NCBI GenBank assembly: GCA_963823105.1
Contig: CAWGKC010000001.1
Span: forward strand, 124,001-188,000
DNA: 64,000 bases
DNA from: JAJYKC01 sp963823105
GTDB taxonomy: Bacteria; Acidobacteriota; Terriglobia; Bryobacterales; Bryobacteraceae
Reading direction: 5' to 3'
Each line of letters begins with the position of its first letter. The first letter of the stretch is position 1. Both the position numbers and the translations under genes were made by a program. The notes beneath the pieces were generated by a model that did not search any database, was not told the origin of the DNA, and was given only the letters and a program-made list of their open reading frames with translations. This document shows, piece by piece, positions 19,088 through 29,804 of the stretch.

Positions 19088-22071
19088 ATGCGTGTTTCGC
19101 GTGTTTGGCCGTGTACGGCCGCCCTTGCGGCACTTCTCTCCATTGCCCACGCCGAACCAATCCATTGGCGGCGGATCGGACCCTTTCGCGGCGGACGCGT
19201 TACCGCGGTTGCCGGGGTTCCGGGTCAGCCCAACGTCTATTATTTCGGGACGCCCGGCGGAGGCATCTGGAAGACCACCAGCGGCGGGCAAGTGTGGAAG
19301 CCCGTTTTCGATTCCACCGGCGTCTTCTCTATCGGCTCGATCGCCGTCGCGCCGTCGGAACCCAACGTCGTTTATGCGGGGACCGGCGAGCGCTGGCCGG
19401 GGCGGGGCGTGTTCCGCTCCACCGATGGCGGCGCGACGTGGACCGCCGCGGGACTCGACAATGCCCGGTTCATTCAGGCGCTGATCGTCGATCCGCGCCA
19501 TCCCGATCACTTGGTCGCGGGTGTCAACTCCCTTGGGTATTCCATCCTCTGGCGACCGCTTCCGAAAACCGCTTTTACCAACGACCGCGGCATCTATAAG
19601 AGCGACGACGGGGGGCGCACCTGGCGCAAGACGCTTTCGAAAGACGACACGATCGGCGTCGTCGATCTGTGCGCCGATCCCGGCAATCCGCGCAAGCTTT
19701 ACGCGGTCCTCTATCATCCGGCCTCCGGCAAAGGCAAATCGGCTGTCAAGGGAACGTCGGACATCTACCGATCCACCGACGCCGGATCCACGTGGACGCC
19801 GCTGGCCTCGCAGGGCCTCCCGGAAAAAGACCGTGGGCGCATCGGCATTTCCGTCGCCAAAGCGCCGGGAGGGCGCCGGCTTTACGCCGTTCTTAGTCAG
19901 GGTGTTTTCCGCTCCGACGATGGGGGCGCTCACTGGACGCAATCGAGCAAGGACCCGCGCGTGGTCGCCAGCAATTACTTCAGCCGGGTCTTCGCCGACC
20001 CAACCAACGCGGACACCGTTTATGTGGCGCAAACTTCTTTCTACCGTTCCAGCGACGGCGGCCGGACGTTTGAATCCTATGTTGGAGCGCCGAGCGGCGA
20101 CGACTTCCACGTGCTTTGGATCGACCCCCAAGACGGCAACCGCATGCTGCTTGGAGTCGACCAGGGGGCGATCGCGACCGTCGATGGCGGCAAGACTTGG
20201 AGCTCCTGGTACAACCAGCCGACGGGCGAGTTTTACCACGTCTCCACCGACCGCGCGTTTCCCTATCGCGTCTTTGCGGCGCAGCAGGACAGCGGCACGG
20301 TGGGGATCCTCAGCCGTAGCGACTATGGCGAGATCACTACGCGGGATTGGTCCCCGGTGGGCGGCTTCGAATACACGCACATTGCGCCCGATCCCGTCCA
20401 TCCGGATCTCGTCTATAGCCAAGGCTGGTACGGAAGCGTCGTTCGCTACAACCGCGCCACCGGGATGACCGACACCGTTTTCGACAAAGGCGGCGACTAT
20501 CGAACCGCCGCGATGGAGCCGCTGGTCTTCTCCCCGCAAGATCCGGGGAGCCTGTATCTTGGCACGCAGTACCTGCTTCAAACCGCGGATGGGGGACTGC
20601 ATTGGAACCGCCTCAGCCCCGATCTCACGGGCTTCGTCGAAACGGCCGGCGATGAACGCGATCCGGACGCTCCGCCCGATCCGGCGATCTCGGCGCTGGC
20701 CGCCTCGCCTGCGCGGGCCGGTGTGATCTGGGCGGGCACGACGAATCACATCGTCCAACTCACTCAGGACGGTGGCGCGAGTTGGCGGAACGTGTCTCCG
20801 CCCGGACTCGCGGACCCCATCGGCATCCAGGTTCTGGAGGCGGGCCATCGCGACCCCGCCACGGCGTACCTCACCGCGGGAAGCGCCCGACTAGTGGCCG
20901 GCGCCGGTCCTTACATTGCGCGCACGCACGATTATGGCGCGACGTGGCGCGTGATTGTCGAAGGCATTCCTCCGGAGGACTCCGTCGAAGTGGTCCGTGA
21001 AGACCCGGCGCGCCCAGGGCTGCTGTACGCGGGCACCACGTCGGGTGTATTCATTTCGCGCGACGACGGCGACCACTGGCAGTCGCTGCAACTCAACCTT
21101 CCGCGCGCCGTGGTGAGCGATCTCGACGTCCATGGCGACGACCTGGTCGCGTCCACTTTTGGCCGGGCGTTGTGGATTCTGGACGGGCTCACGCCGATCC
21201 GCGAAAGTGGAAACGAGACGAAGCTTTTCCCGCCGGCCATCGCCATAAGGGCGCGCTGGGATAACAATCAGGACACGCCCTACCCGCCCGAAACGCCGGC
21301 CGGCGAAAACCCGCCCGACGGAGCGATTCTCGATTATTCCTGAAGACCGACGCCGCGAAGGACGCGACCCTCACGATCACCGACGAAGCCGGCGCCGTCG
21401 TCCGCCGTTACTCGACGAATGACAAAGCTCCCGAGTTACCTCTCCCCAATGTCCCCAGTTACTGGTTCGCGCCTCCGGCTCCGCTCCCCGCGGCCGCCGG
21501 GTGGAACCGTTTTGTCTGGGACCTCCGCTTGGCGCCGCCTCACGCGCTCCCGTATTCCTACGGCGGCGATCTTCTCGAATACACCGAGTACACGTTGGCC
21601 GACCACGCCATTCCCGGCAACACGCCGCGCCAGCAGCCGCTTGGCCCGCTCGTTCTTCCGGGGAAATACACCGTCGCGCTCGCCGTCAACGGCGAGACTT
21701 ATCGGCAGACGCTTACCATCCAGCAGGACCCGCGCGTGCCCGTCTCCGGGAGCGACCTTGAAGAGCAGTGGCAATGGGAGCAGAAGATTATCCAGGCGAT
21801 GGAGACGACTTACACGACTTACTTTGAAGCGGTCGCCTTGCAGAAGAAAACTACGGACGAAACGAAGAAGAAGCAGCTCGACGCCGTGATCAAGGGCACG
21901 AAAAAGGAGCCGGGCGTAGGCCCCATCAACCGCGACCTGACCCGCATGGTTACCAGCCTTCAAAGCGGAGACGTCCGCCCGTCGAACGCGATGCGAGAGG
22001 CGATCGAAGCGAAGCTGAAGGCGCTTGCGGACCGCCTTGGCGCGTGGCAGGCGTTGGCCGGCGCGCACTGA
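19088..22071 (+). CDS. Secreted sortilin/VPS10-like BNR-repeat beta-propeller protein, one frameshift
   Basis: About 990 residues, signal peptide MRVSRVWPCTAALAALLSIAHA. The N-terminal 730 residues contain repeated Asp-box/BNR motifs (STDGGATWTAA, SDDGGRTWRKT, STDAGSTWTPL, SDDGGAHWTQS, SSDGGRTFESY, TVDGGKTWSSW), as in the VPS10/sortilin and glycosidase-like propellers. After a frame change near 21340 the C-terminal part continues with TLTITDEAGAVVRRYS, a FlgD-like/beta domain (PGKYTVALAVNGETYRQTL) and a helical tail with LEEQWQWEQKI. Proteins of this shape are abundant in Acidobacteriota; the label glycosyl hydrolase is often attached, but the ligand or substrate is unknown. A start at 19067 is also possible. 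Confidence 0.82.
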
Positions 22072-22140
22072 GCTTCGCGATTCCCGTTTCGCCGCGCGGG
22101 CCGTTGCAGTAAACTGGCACCGAGTTCAGGAGGCGATGCG

Positions 22141-22596
22141 ATGCGAGTGGTTTTGGGATGGTTGGCCGGGTTCGCGTTTGCGGTGTCGTTGTTTGCGCAG
22201 GCGGGTGACGAGGCGGCGGTGCGGGCGATTGTGGGGAAATATATGGACGCGCGGACGGAGCGGGACGCTCATGCGATCGAGGCGTTGTTTACGGCCGACG
22301 CGGATCAACTTGTATCTACGGGGGAGTGGCGCAGGGGGCGGCCGGCGGTGGTGCGGGGGACGATGGCGAGTTCGCAGAACACGGGCGGGCAGCGGACGAT
22401 TACCGTGACGTCGGTGCGGTTTCTGGCGCCGGACGTGGCGCTGGCGGATGGGCGGTATGAGTTGACCGGGCTGGCGGGCGGGGCGAGCCGCAAGATGTGG
22501 ACGACTTTGGTGGTGACGCGCGGCTCCGATGGATGGCGCATTGCGGCGATTCGGAATATGCTGCCGGCGCCGCCCGCGCCTAAGACGGCTCCTTGA
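22141..22596 (+). CDS. Secreted SnoaL-like/DUF4440 family protein
   Basis: 151 residues with a signal peptide (MRVVLGWLAGFAFAVSLFAQ) and AGGAGG upstream. The rest is a single NTF2-like cone: DEAAVRAIVGKYMDARTERDAHAIEALFTADADQLVS, a strand GEWRRGRPAVVRG, and the terminal WTTLVVTRGSDGWRIAAIRN. This is the SgcJ/EcaC or DUF4440 type of fold, where many members have no known activity. The stop lies 17 bases inside the 3' end of the convergent Fe-S protein gene. Confidence 0.78.
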   Translation: MRVVLGWLAGFAFAVSLFAQAGDEAAVRAIVGKYMDARTERDAHAIEALFTADADQLVSTGEWRRGRPAVVRGTMASSQNTGGQRTITVTSVRFLAPDVALADGRYELTGLAGGASRKMWTTLVVTRGSDGWRIAAIRNMLPAPPAPKTAP

Positions 22597-24419
22597 GCGA
22601 GGCGGCGGCGATTTGCGCGATGTCCATGAGCTTCGGCCCGTTGAGCGAGACCAGGGCGTCGCGGAACATCGTATTGCAGAACGGGCAGGCGGCGCCGACG
22701 ATGGTGGCGCCGGTGGCGGCGAGTTCCTTGGCGCGGGTCATGCTGACGCGGTCGCCTTTTTCTTCGCCAAGGAACGCGAGTCCGCCGCCTGCGCCGCAAC
22801 AGAAGGAACGCTCGCGGGCGCGGGGCGGATCGATCACTTCGGCGAACTGGCCGATCACTTGGCGAGGCTCGTCGTAAACTCCGCGATAGCGGCCGAGATA
22901 GCAGGGGTCGTGATACACCACCTTCTCTCCGCTCAAGGCATTCTGAGGCAGCTTGTCGCGATGGCGGGCGAGGAATTCGCTGTGATGCTCGATGGGCGGA
23001 GCTTCGCCGTATTCTTTCCAGTCCGTTCCGATGGTGCGGACGCAATGGGGGCAAATGGAGACGATTTTGGCGGCTTTGCTTTGGCTGCAAGTTTTCAAGG
23101 TTCCATTCGGCGAGTTGACCGAAAGCGAGATCGTTGCCGAGGCGGCGGGCGGCGTCGCCGGTGCAGCGCTCCTTGCGCAGCACGCCGAAGCTGGTTCCCA
23201 GATGGCGCATCACTTGCGCGAAGGCGGATACGATCTCGCGGCCTTGCGGATCGTAGCCGCCCATGCAGCCGAGCCACAGGCAATATTCCTGCGTGCCGTC
23301 GAAGACGGGGAACTCCTGTTTCGCGATAAATTTGTCGCGCTCGGTGGAGGAGAAGCCGAGCGGGTTGCCGTTGCGCTCCAGGTTCAGGAAGAGCTTGGTG
23401 CCGTAGTCGTCTTCCCACTTGCCGGTGTTGACTGCGCCGCGGCGCAGGCCGACGATCATCGGCAGGTGCTGCACGCCGACGGGGCATTGAAACTCGCACG
23501 CGCCGCAGGTGGTGCATTGGAAAGCGGCTTCCTGAGAAAGGAATTTCCCGAGCAGCGGCTCTTCGCTTGCCGGGCCGAGTTCGTTTAAGTATGAGCGGAA
23601 GCCGAGAGCGATTTCCTTGGGGTTTAGCGTTTTTCCGGTGTTGTAGGCGGGGCAGTGCTCGCTGCAACGGCCGCATTCGACGCAGGAGTAGGCCTGGAGC
23701 GCGACGATTTGCGTGATGTCTTTGCCGGTGTCGAGTCCGAAATCCTCGTCGCCGGAGAGCGGGGGAATTTGGCTGAAGCCATCGCGTTTCAAGAAGACGG
23801 TGAGCGGGCTGATGACCAGATGGAGATGTTTGGTGTGCGGGATCAGCGGCAGGAAGGCGAGGATGGTGAGCGTGTGGGACCACCACAGCCAGCGGTTGTT
23901 TTCCATGCCGGGGAGGAACGTGGCGAGGTAGGTGGCCATGAGGGCGAAGATGAGGAACGCGATGAATCCGCTTTCGGGCGCGACCTTGCCGAGCCAGCGC
24001 GGCTGCACCAGGAAGCGGCGGATGGCGAGACCGGCGATGGAGACGGCGACGGCGACGGCGAAGAGCGCGGCGAGAGTGAAATAGAAACGGCCGAACCAGC
24101 TTTGGCGCGGGAGAAGATCGACGTGGAAGCCCTGAGCGAAATGGTTGATGGTGACCAGGCCGAACGCGCAGAAGCCCCAGAAGACGAAGGCGTGGGCGAT
24201 GCCGGGAAGCGGGCGCTGCCGGATGACTTTGGACTGGCAGATCACTTCCCAAAAGAATGTCCAGGCGCGCTTGTGGACGTCGCCGAGGTGGAAGTCCGCG
24301 TCGCGCTTCGAAGCCCGGACGCGCTTCCACACATTGCCGAAGCGAAACCAGAAGCCGTAGGCGGAGGCGGCCATCAGGGCGGCGAGCAACGCGGTCTCAA
24401 CGCCGGACAGTTGTACCAT
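22580..24419 (-). CDS. Membrane Fe-S protein, heterodisulfide reductase-like (HdrED/GlpC type), one frameshift
   Basis: About 612 residues when a shift near 23090 is bridged. The N-terminal half has about five membrane helices, for example VFWGFCAFGLVTINHF and FYFTLAALFAVAVAVSIAGL, resembling the cytochrome b-like HdrE/NarI part. Then come two ferredoxin motifs (CVECGRCSEHCPAYNTG and CTTCGACEFQCPVG) and two CCG domains: LWLGCMGGYDPQG in the first and HDPCYLGRYRGVY with CCGAGGGLAF in the second, which bind a non-cubane cluster. This architecture is typical of soluble-and-membrane electron-transfer proteins linking quinones to a dehydrogenase. Partner unknown. Confidence 0.85.
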
Positions 24420-24425
24420 AAGAGA

Positions 24426-24446
24426 TAAAGTTTAGCTTAGACTTTA
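24426..24446. promoter_or_regulatory. 21-bp imperfect palindrome between divergent genes
   Basis: TAAAGTTTA and TAGACTTTA flank a 3-base centre, giving nine-base arms with a single mismatch. It lies seven bases upstream of the Fe-S protein start and some 60 bases before the UDP-sugar decarboxylase start, a likely operator position. It shares TAAAGT...ACTTTA with the palindrome at 9304-9319. Confidence 0.4.
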
Positions 24447-24509
24447 ACCTGCGGCATTCCGGCGATAGCCCCAAGGCCGCTCATTAAATACCATTCCCGG
24501 AGAATTCGT

Positions 24510-25448
24510 TTGCGTTTTTTGATTTCCGGAGCCGCCGGTTTTATCGGCTCCCACTTATGCGACCGGCTGATGGCCGAGGGCCACGCGGTGCTGGCGCTGG
24601 ACAATCTGATCACCGGGTCGGAGACGAACATCGAGCATTTGGGCGGCGCGGACGGTTTCGAATTCCGCCATTGCGACGTGGCGCGGGAATTTTCCGTGGA
24701 GGGGCCGTTCGATGCGGTGTGGCATCTGGCGTCGCTGGCGAGCCCGAGAGATTATTTGGAGCATCCGATCGAGACGCTGGAATCGGGGTCTTCGGGGACG
24801 CGCAACATGTTGGAGATCGCGCGGCGGGAGAACGCCGATTTTCTTCTGACTTCGACGTCGGAGTGTTACGGCGATCCGCAGGTGCATCCGCAGGTGGAGA
24901 CGTATTGGGGCAACGTGAATCCGGTGGGGCCGCGGTCGTGTTACGACGAGAGCAAACGGTATGCGGAGGCGATGACGATGGCCTACCATCGCGTCCATCG
25001 CGTGCGCACGCACATCGCGCGGATCTTCAACACTTATGGGCCGAGGATGCAGTTGAACGACGGGCGGGTGGTGCCGGCGTTTCTGGATCAAGCTTTGCGC
25101 GGAGAGCCGATGACGGTGTTCGGAGACGGGAGCCAGACGCGGAGTTTTTGTTACGTGAGCGATCTGGTGGATGGGTTGTGCCGGCTGATGTGGTCCGACG
25201 AACGTTATCCGGTGAATTTGGGCAATCCGCAGGAGCTGACGATTTTGGAATTCGCGGGGCGCATTCGCGAGTTCACGGGCAACGGCGTGCCGGTGACGTA
25301 TATGCCGCTTCCGCAGGACGATCCGAAGCAGCGGCAGCCGGATATCACGAAGGCGCGGGAGATTCTGGGGTGGTGGCCGAAGGTGACGCTGGAAGAGGGG
25401 ATGCGGACGACGGTGGAATATTTCAAGGAGAAGATCGTAGCGGCGTGA
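24510..25448 (+). CDS. UDP-glucuronate decarboxylase-like SDR epimerase/dehydratase
   Basis: 312 residues, starting at a TTG. It is an extended short-chain dehydrogenase: SGAAGFIGSHLCDRL binds NAD, followed by LTSTSECYGDPQVHP, the catalytic YDESKRYAEAM and ARIFNTYGPRM. The sequence SECYGDPQVHPQ.E.YWGNVNP.GPRSCYDE matches UDP-glucuronate decarboxylase (UXS), which converts UDP-glucuronate to UDP-xylose for glycan building. The substrate is a family-based inference; related UDP-sugar epimerases share most of these motifs. Its last 26 bases overlap the convergent serine hydrolase gene. Confidence 0.85.
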   Translation: MRFLISGAAGFIGSHLCDRLMAEGHAVLALDNLITGSETNIEHLGGADGFEFRHCDVAREFSVEGPFDAVWHLASLASPRDYLEHPIETLESGSSGTRNMLEIARRENADFLLTSTSECYGDPQVHPQVETYWGNVNPVGPRSCYDESKRYAEAMTMAYHRVHRVRTHIARIFNTYGPRMQLNDGRVVPAFLDQALRGEPMTVFGDGSQTRSFCYVSDLVDGLCRLMWSDERYPVNLGNPQELTILEFAGRIREFTGNGVPVTYMPLPQDDPKQRQPDITKAREILGWWPKVTLEEGMRTTVEYFKEKIVAA

Positions 25449-26949
25449 AGACGTAGTTTTCGAAGTCGAAGCTCTCGTCGCCTTCTTCGGCGCGGCGCAG
25501 GTTGGCGGCGGTGGGTTTGCCATCGGGATCGAGCGTGAAGGTGAGAAAGGTGCGCGGGCAGGTGGGGTCCTTCCACGTAATCAGGAACGATCCGTATTGC
25601 CAGGGTTCGGCGACGCCTTCGAGACGCGGCAACGGGACCATGCGGACGGCGAGTTTCCCGTTTTCCGCGCGCAGTTCCATGTCGCCGAAGGCCTCGCTGC
25701 GGTATGTGCCGGCGACGTTGGCGAGCGGGGGAGTTGCGGCGGGGGAAGCCGGACGGCGGGCATCGAGCGCGGCGCGGCTGGCGGCGTCCTTGCGCTCCTC
25801 GCCGCGGAAACGGACCAGCGCTTCGGCGCTCCAGTCGCGCTCCGGATTACCGAGCCAGGCGTCTAAAACATATTTGGCCAGCGATGTTTGAATGGGCAAT
25901 TCGCCGTTGGTGAGGATGACGAGGCCGAAACGCTCGCCGGGCGCGAGGAGGAGATACGAGGTCATGCCGGCGAGACCGCCCGCGTGGCCCACGATCTTGC
26001 GGCCGCGATATTCACCGATGCGCCAGCCGAGGCCGTAGCCGTCGAAGAGAGCTTCGTCTCCGTTGGCCGCGGGCGTGGTGTGGATCGGCGTCTGCACCTG
26101 CCACATCTCGCGCGAGACGGCGGGGCTGAACAGCTTGCGGCCTTCGTAGGTTCCGGCGCCGAGCTGAAGGCGGATCCATTGGGCCATGTCGCGCACGCTG
26201 GTATTGATGGCTCCGGCCGGGCCAATGTTATCGACGTTCTCGTGGCCGGCGGCGCGGCTTTCCCCGCTGAGATAAATATGCGGCATGGCGTTATCGCCGC
26301 CGGCGGCGAGTTGGGAAACGCTGGTGGAAGTGGAGTTCATGCCCAGTGGCGCGAAGATGCGCGTGGCGACAAAGCGGTCCCAGCTTGTTCCTGCCGCGGC
26401 CGCCACCAGTTGGCCGGCGGCGACGAACATGAGGTTCTGATACGCATAGACGGTGCGGAAGCTGGAGGCGGGGCGGAGAAAACGCACGCGGCGGAGCAGT
26501 TCGTCGCGGCTGTACGTGGAACCGAAGGCCATCAGATCGCCGCCTTGCGAGGGCAGGCCGCTGCGATGGCAGAGCAGATCGCGCAGGCGGATCTCGCGCG
26601 TCACCCACGGATCGAAGAGGCGGAATCCAGGGAGATAATCGATGACGCGATCGTCCCAATGGAGCTTGCCTTCGTCCACCAACATGCCGGCCGCGGCGGA
26701 GGTGAACGCCTTCGTTAGAGAGCCGATGGCGAAGATGGTGTTGTCGTCGACCGGCGCCGGTTCGCCCAGCTTGCGCACGCCGTAGCCTTTGGCGAAGACG
26801 ACCTTGTCGTCCTTGACGACGGCGATGGCGAGGCCCGGTTCATGCCAGGCGCGGACGGCGTTGGCGATGTAGGCGTCGACGCGCGCCGATTGGGCCTGCA
26901 GCGCGGGGGCGAGCAGGAACGCGATGGCGAAGATCAGGCGGCGGCGCAC
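25423..26949 (-). CDS. Secreted serine hydrolase, beta-lactamase class C/esterase family
   Basis: 508 residues from a GTG at 26949; the frame is open further upstream but only through the DtxR gene. The start gives a signal peptide (RRRLIFAIAFLLAPALQAQ). The penicillin-binding fold motifs are GSLTKAFTS (SXXK, catalytic Ser), YAYQNLMF (YXN) and VGHAGGLAGM (HXG, KTG-equivalent). A C-terminal domain of about 110 residues (NVAGTYRSEAFGDMELRAEN) of the DUF3471 type follows, common in Acidobacteriota members. Substrate (peptide, ester or beta-lactam) is unknown. The start overlaps the end of the dtxR-like gene. Confidence 0.85.
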   Translation of the reverse strand: MRRRLIFAIAFLLAPALQAQSARVDAYIANAVRAWHEPGLAIAVVKDDKVVFAKGYGVRKLGEPAPVDDNTIFAIGSLTKAFTSAAAGMLVDEGKLHWDDRVIDYLPGFRLFDPWVTREIRLRDLLCHRSGLPSQGGDLMAFGSTYSRDELLRRVRFLRPASSFRTVYAYQNLMFVAAGQLVAAAAGTSWDRFVATRIFAPLGMNSTSTSVSQLAAGGDNAMPHIYLSGESRAAGHENVDNIGPAGAINTSVRDMAQWIRLQLGAGTYEGRKLFSPAVSREMWQVQTPIHTTPAANGDEALFDGYGLGWRIGEYRGRKIVGHAGGLAGMTSYLLLAPGERFGLVILTNGELPIQTSLAKYVLDAWLGNPERDWSAEALVRFRGEERKDAASRAALDARRPASPAATPPLANVAGTYRSEAFGDMELRAENGKLAVRMVPLPRLEGVAEPWQYGSFLITWKDPTCPRTFLTFTLDPDGKPTAANLRRAEEGDESFDFENYVFTPLRSSP

Positions 26950-27599
26950 GGCTTCACCCACACTTTCTCCGCGGCGGGTTTGCCCAATTGCACGGTGCGC
27001 GCGCCGACGCGGATGGTGAAGGTGTCGTCGTAGTTGCTGGCGAGGACGCGTAGAGCGGCGCCGGGATGAATGCCGAGGGCGTTCAAAAATTCCAGCAGCC
27101 GGCGGTCGCGCTCGAAGACGCTGACCACTTCGGCGTCGGTGCCGGTTTCGAGCTCGCTCATCGTTTTCCAGCCGCGCTTGCGGCGCTCGCGAGGCGTGTC
27201 GCGGCCGACGCGGTTGCCGTGCGGACAGGCTTCGCCGGTGCCGAGTTTTTCGACCAGCTTGCGCTCGAAGTCGGCCGAGACGGCGTGCTCCAACTGCTCG
27301 GCTTCGTCGTGAACCTTGAACCACTCCATGCCGAAGACTTCGGTGAGCATGCGCTCGATCAAGTGGTGGCGCATGAGGAGGCGGTTGGCGATTTCGTGGC
27401 CGGCAGGGGTGAGTTTCAGGTGGCCGTCCTTGACGACGAGGATCAGACCGTCGCGGCGCAGACGCTTGATGGCCATCGTCACCGCGGGCGCGGAAACGGT
27501 GAGCCGGCGGGCGAGCGTGGCGGCGATGACGGGCTCGCCTTCGCCCTCCGCCTCGGCGATGGTCTTGAGGTAGTTCTCCTTCGAGATGGTGATCTTCAC
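26934..27599 (-). CDS. DtxR/MntR family metal-dependent transcriptional regulator
   Basis: 221 residues starting at the GTG at 27599 (VKITISKENYLKTI). The longer frame from 27650 adds a Pro/Arg-rich head that does not fit the family. Winged helix: ATLARRLTVSAPAVTMAIKRL, then DGLILVVKDGHLKLT. The dimerisation/metal site is present with HHLIERML, HDEAEQLEH and ACPHGNRV, and an SH3/FeoA-like C-terminal domain (ALGIHPGAALRVLASN) ends the protein. Such regulators bind Mn or Fe(II) and repress uptake systems. No metal transporter is in the window, so its targets are elsewhere. Translationally linked to the serine hydrolase. Confidence 0.9.
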   Translation of the reverse strand: MKITISKENYLKTIAEAEGEGEPVIAATLARRLTVSAPAVTMAIKRLRRDGLILVVKDGHLKLTPAGHEIANRLLMRHHLIERMLTEVFGMEWFKVHDEAEQLEHAVSADFERKLVEKLGTGEACPHGNRVGRDTPRERRKRGWKTMSELETGTDAEVVSVFERDRRLLEFLNALGIHPGAALRVLASNYDDTFTIRVGARTVQLGKPAAEKVWVKPCAAA

Positions 27600-27741
27600 G
27601 CCACCTTCGATTCTAAACGGTGTGGGTCGTGGGCGAGGAACCGCGCGCACAGCGGGTCCGGTGGGCGAGCCAAGGCAAAAGCGGGCGAAAAATTAAGAAG
27701 AATTAAGAACGGTTTTTGGGCAAGTGGGTGTATAATTCGCG

Positions 27742-27986
27742 GTGGCCGCGCGGGGACGGCGATTCTCTCGGCGATTACGGCCGCCCGGTCGCGGAGGTGG
27801 AGGCGGCGAGGCCCCTGTATGCCGTCGCCTTCACGTTTAACCGGGGGGCGGGCGGGCGTCTGAGGGCAGGTCCGATCCGGGACGTAGCGGGCAACTTCCG
27901 TGGCATGAACGGGCGGCGGCTTAGGCGGCCCCGAGCCATCATGCGGAGGATCAGGTTGCGGCGTGGCGTTCGGGATCAGGCCTTAA
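27742..27986 (+). pseudogene. GloVer-repeat gene, copy A remnant
   Basis: Matches the start (a stretch reading EVEAARPLYAVAFTF) and the end (DVAGNFRG, and a 3' end equivalent to VVFKLKP before the TAA) of the two complete copies downstream, with the whole middle deleted. Point changes have removed the repeat structure. It is the oldest or most decayed member of the three-copy block. Confidence 0.7.
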
Positions 27987-28039
27987 CGGCGGCTGAGGAT
28001 GCTTCGCCCTGCAAAGCTCTCCGAATCAACCACTTCCCG

Positions 28040-28290
28040 TTAGGTTTTGAGGACTGGGAAGGCTGTGTCTTCTTAAGCGAGGAGGCCTTCCACGCGCATG
28101 GTATCGGGGTCGTCAGCCTGGCGGGCGGGACGGATGCCGCGGAGCACGGCGATTTCGTCACGGGAGGCGAATTTGGCATCGCGCGGTCAAGCCTTCCGCG
28201 CCTTGACCGGGAGCCGGCCACGCTCTGTAGATCGAATCCGGCGCGCTCGACAAAACCGGGCATGTTGGTGGAAGCGGAGAGCGCGTCGAG
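28040..28290 (-). pseudogene. Decayed 3' fragment of the GNAT (argA-like) gene, copy A
   Basis: Aligned by eye with 29805-30058 and with the C-terminal third of the intact gene at 31598-32194, this stretch carries the same order of words (TCTTCC...GAGGAGGCCTTCC, GCGCATGGTATCGGGGTCG, GCGGAGCACGGCGATTTCGT) but with many substitutions and small indels. Antisense to the GloVer copies. Non-functional. Confidence 0.7.
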
Positions 28291-28477
28291 CTGGAAATCC
28301 GCACGGCGTGAAGCGCCTCCGGAGCCGGCCAAACCCGGAATCGCGGCGATAAAAATTAAGAAAAAATTAAGAACAAATTAAGGACCGGATTGAGGCATTC
28401 GGTTTACACTGCTTTCGAGCCGGGATCCAAAATGGCTTCCGGCTAAGACAATTCACGGTGAAAGGGAGGGTTATTGC

Positions 28478-29754
28478 ATGACAAACCAAGTACAACACGA
28501 GAGCCTCTGCGGCTCGATTTGGTCGATGTGTTTCCGGCCGTCAACGGCCTCACTGGTGGTTGGAACGGCGCTTCTGCTTACGGTTCCGGCGGCACGGTCA
28601 CAGGAAGTGGATGCGGCGAAGCCGGTTTATAGTGTCCTCTACACGTTTACCGGCGGGGCGGATGGGGCGACTTCCTGGCTTTTCGGCACCCGTCTGACGC
28701 TGGACAAGGAGGGCAACCTCTACGGCGCCACTCCAAACGGCGGCGATGTAACAGGAAACTGCGGGGATCCGGCTGCGGGGTGGTTTTCAAGCTGGACCCG
28801 GCCGGGAGCGAAACCGTGCTTCACACTTTCACCGGAACCGGAACACCGGATGGAGCGAGTCCCGTCGCAGACGTGGTCCGAGACAAAGAGGGCAGCTTCT
28901 ATGGCATCACGACATCGGCGGCGGTTCCAAGCCAGGAACGGTGTTCAAGCTCGGTCCGGCCGGCAAAGAGACTGTCCTTTATAGCTTCACCGGCGGGGCG
29001 GACGGGGGTGCTCCTGCCGCGGGTGTCATCCGGGACGAGGCGGGCAACCTCTTCGGCACCACGATAGTCTTTGGACTTTCAACAAAGGAGTGGTATTTAA
29101 GCTAGATCCAGCGGGCACCGAGACTGTGCTGTACAGTTTTACCGGGGGCGCGGACGGGGCGGATCCTCAGAGTTTGATCCGGGACAAGGAGGGGAACCTT
29201 TACGGCACTGGCGGCGGAGGTGGCTCCGGGTACGGGGTCGTGTTCAGGCTGGACCTGGCTGGCAATGAGACCGTGCTCCACAGCTTCACCGGGGGCGCGG
29301 GCGGAGAGACGCCCAGAGATCTGACCCGGGATGCGGCGGGCAACTTCTATGGCATTACGGCCCGTGGCGGATCGGCGACAGCGGACTGATCTATATGCTG
29401 GAGGCGGCCGGGAAGTTCACGGTGTTGTACGCCTTCACCGGCGCAGCGGACGGGGGGCATCCTTCGGACGTCTCTTTCGGGACGAGAAGGGCGACCTCTA
29501 CGGCATCACTAGCCTACGGCGGCGAGTAAGCGGATGCGGCTGCGGGGTGGTGTTCAGGCTGGACCCGACCGGCAAAGAGACCGTGCTGTACACCTTTACC
29601 GGGGGCGCTGACGGGGGAATTCCTTACGAAGGTCTGATCCGGGACGCGGAAGGCAATTTCTATGGCGCTACTCGAGTACGGCGGCGACATAGGCAGCACC
29701 AACCCAGCGTGCGCCGGAGTCGGCTGCGGCGTGGTGTTCAAGCTCAAGCCTTAA
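28478..29754 (+). pseudogene. GloVer tandem-repeat secreted protein, copy B, multiple frameshifts
   Basis: Starts MTNQVQHESLCGSIWSMCFR with an N-terminal hydrophobic segment (SLVVGTALLLTVPAARSQ) and AAGGGAGGG upstream, as in copy C. The repeat unit is about 45 residues: VLYTFTGGADG...LTLDKEGNLYG, then VFKLDPAG.ETVL. Reading frames change near 28775, 28930, 29075, 29380, 29470 and 29680, each leaving recognisable repeats (VLYSFTGGADG, VLHSFTGGAGG, VLYTFTGGADGG). The end is VGCGVVFKLKP and a stop. GloVer repeats are known from acidobacterial secreted proteins of unknown role. More than five frame changes in a gene with an adjacent relatively intact duplicate favours a decayed copy, though read errors in a repeat cannot be excluded. 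Confidence 0.75.
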
Positions 29755-29804
29755 CGGCGGCGGAGGGTGCCCGCCTTGCAAAGTTCCCCTCACCGGCAGG
29801 CACC

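Noticed and set aside
25423..27324. 633-residue serine hydrolase frame starting inside the DtxR gene
   Set aside because: The segment before 26949 is an Arg-rich shadow of the DtxR gene; the signal peptide begins at the GTG at 26949.
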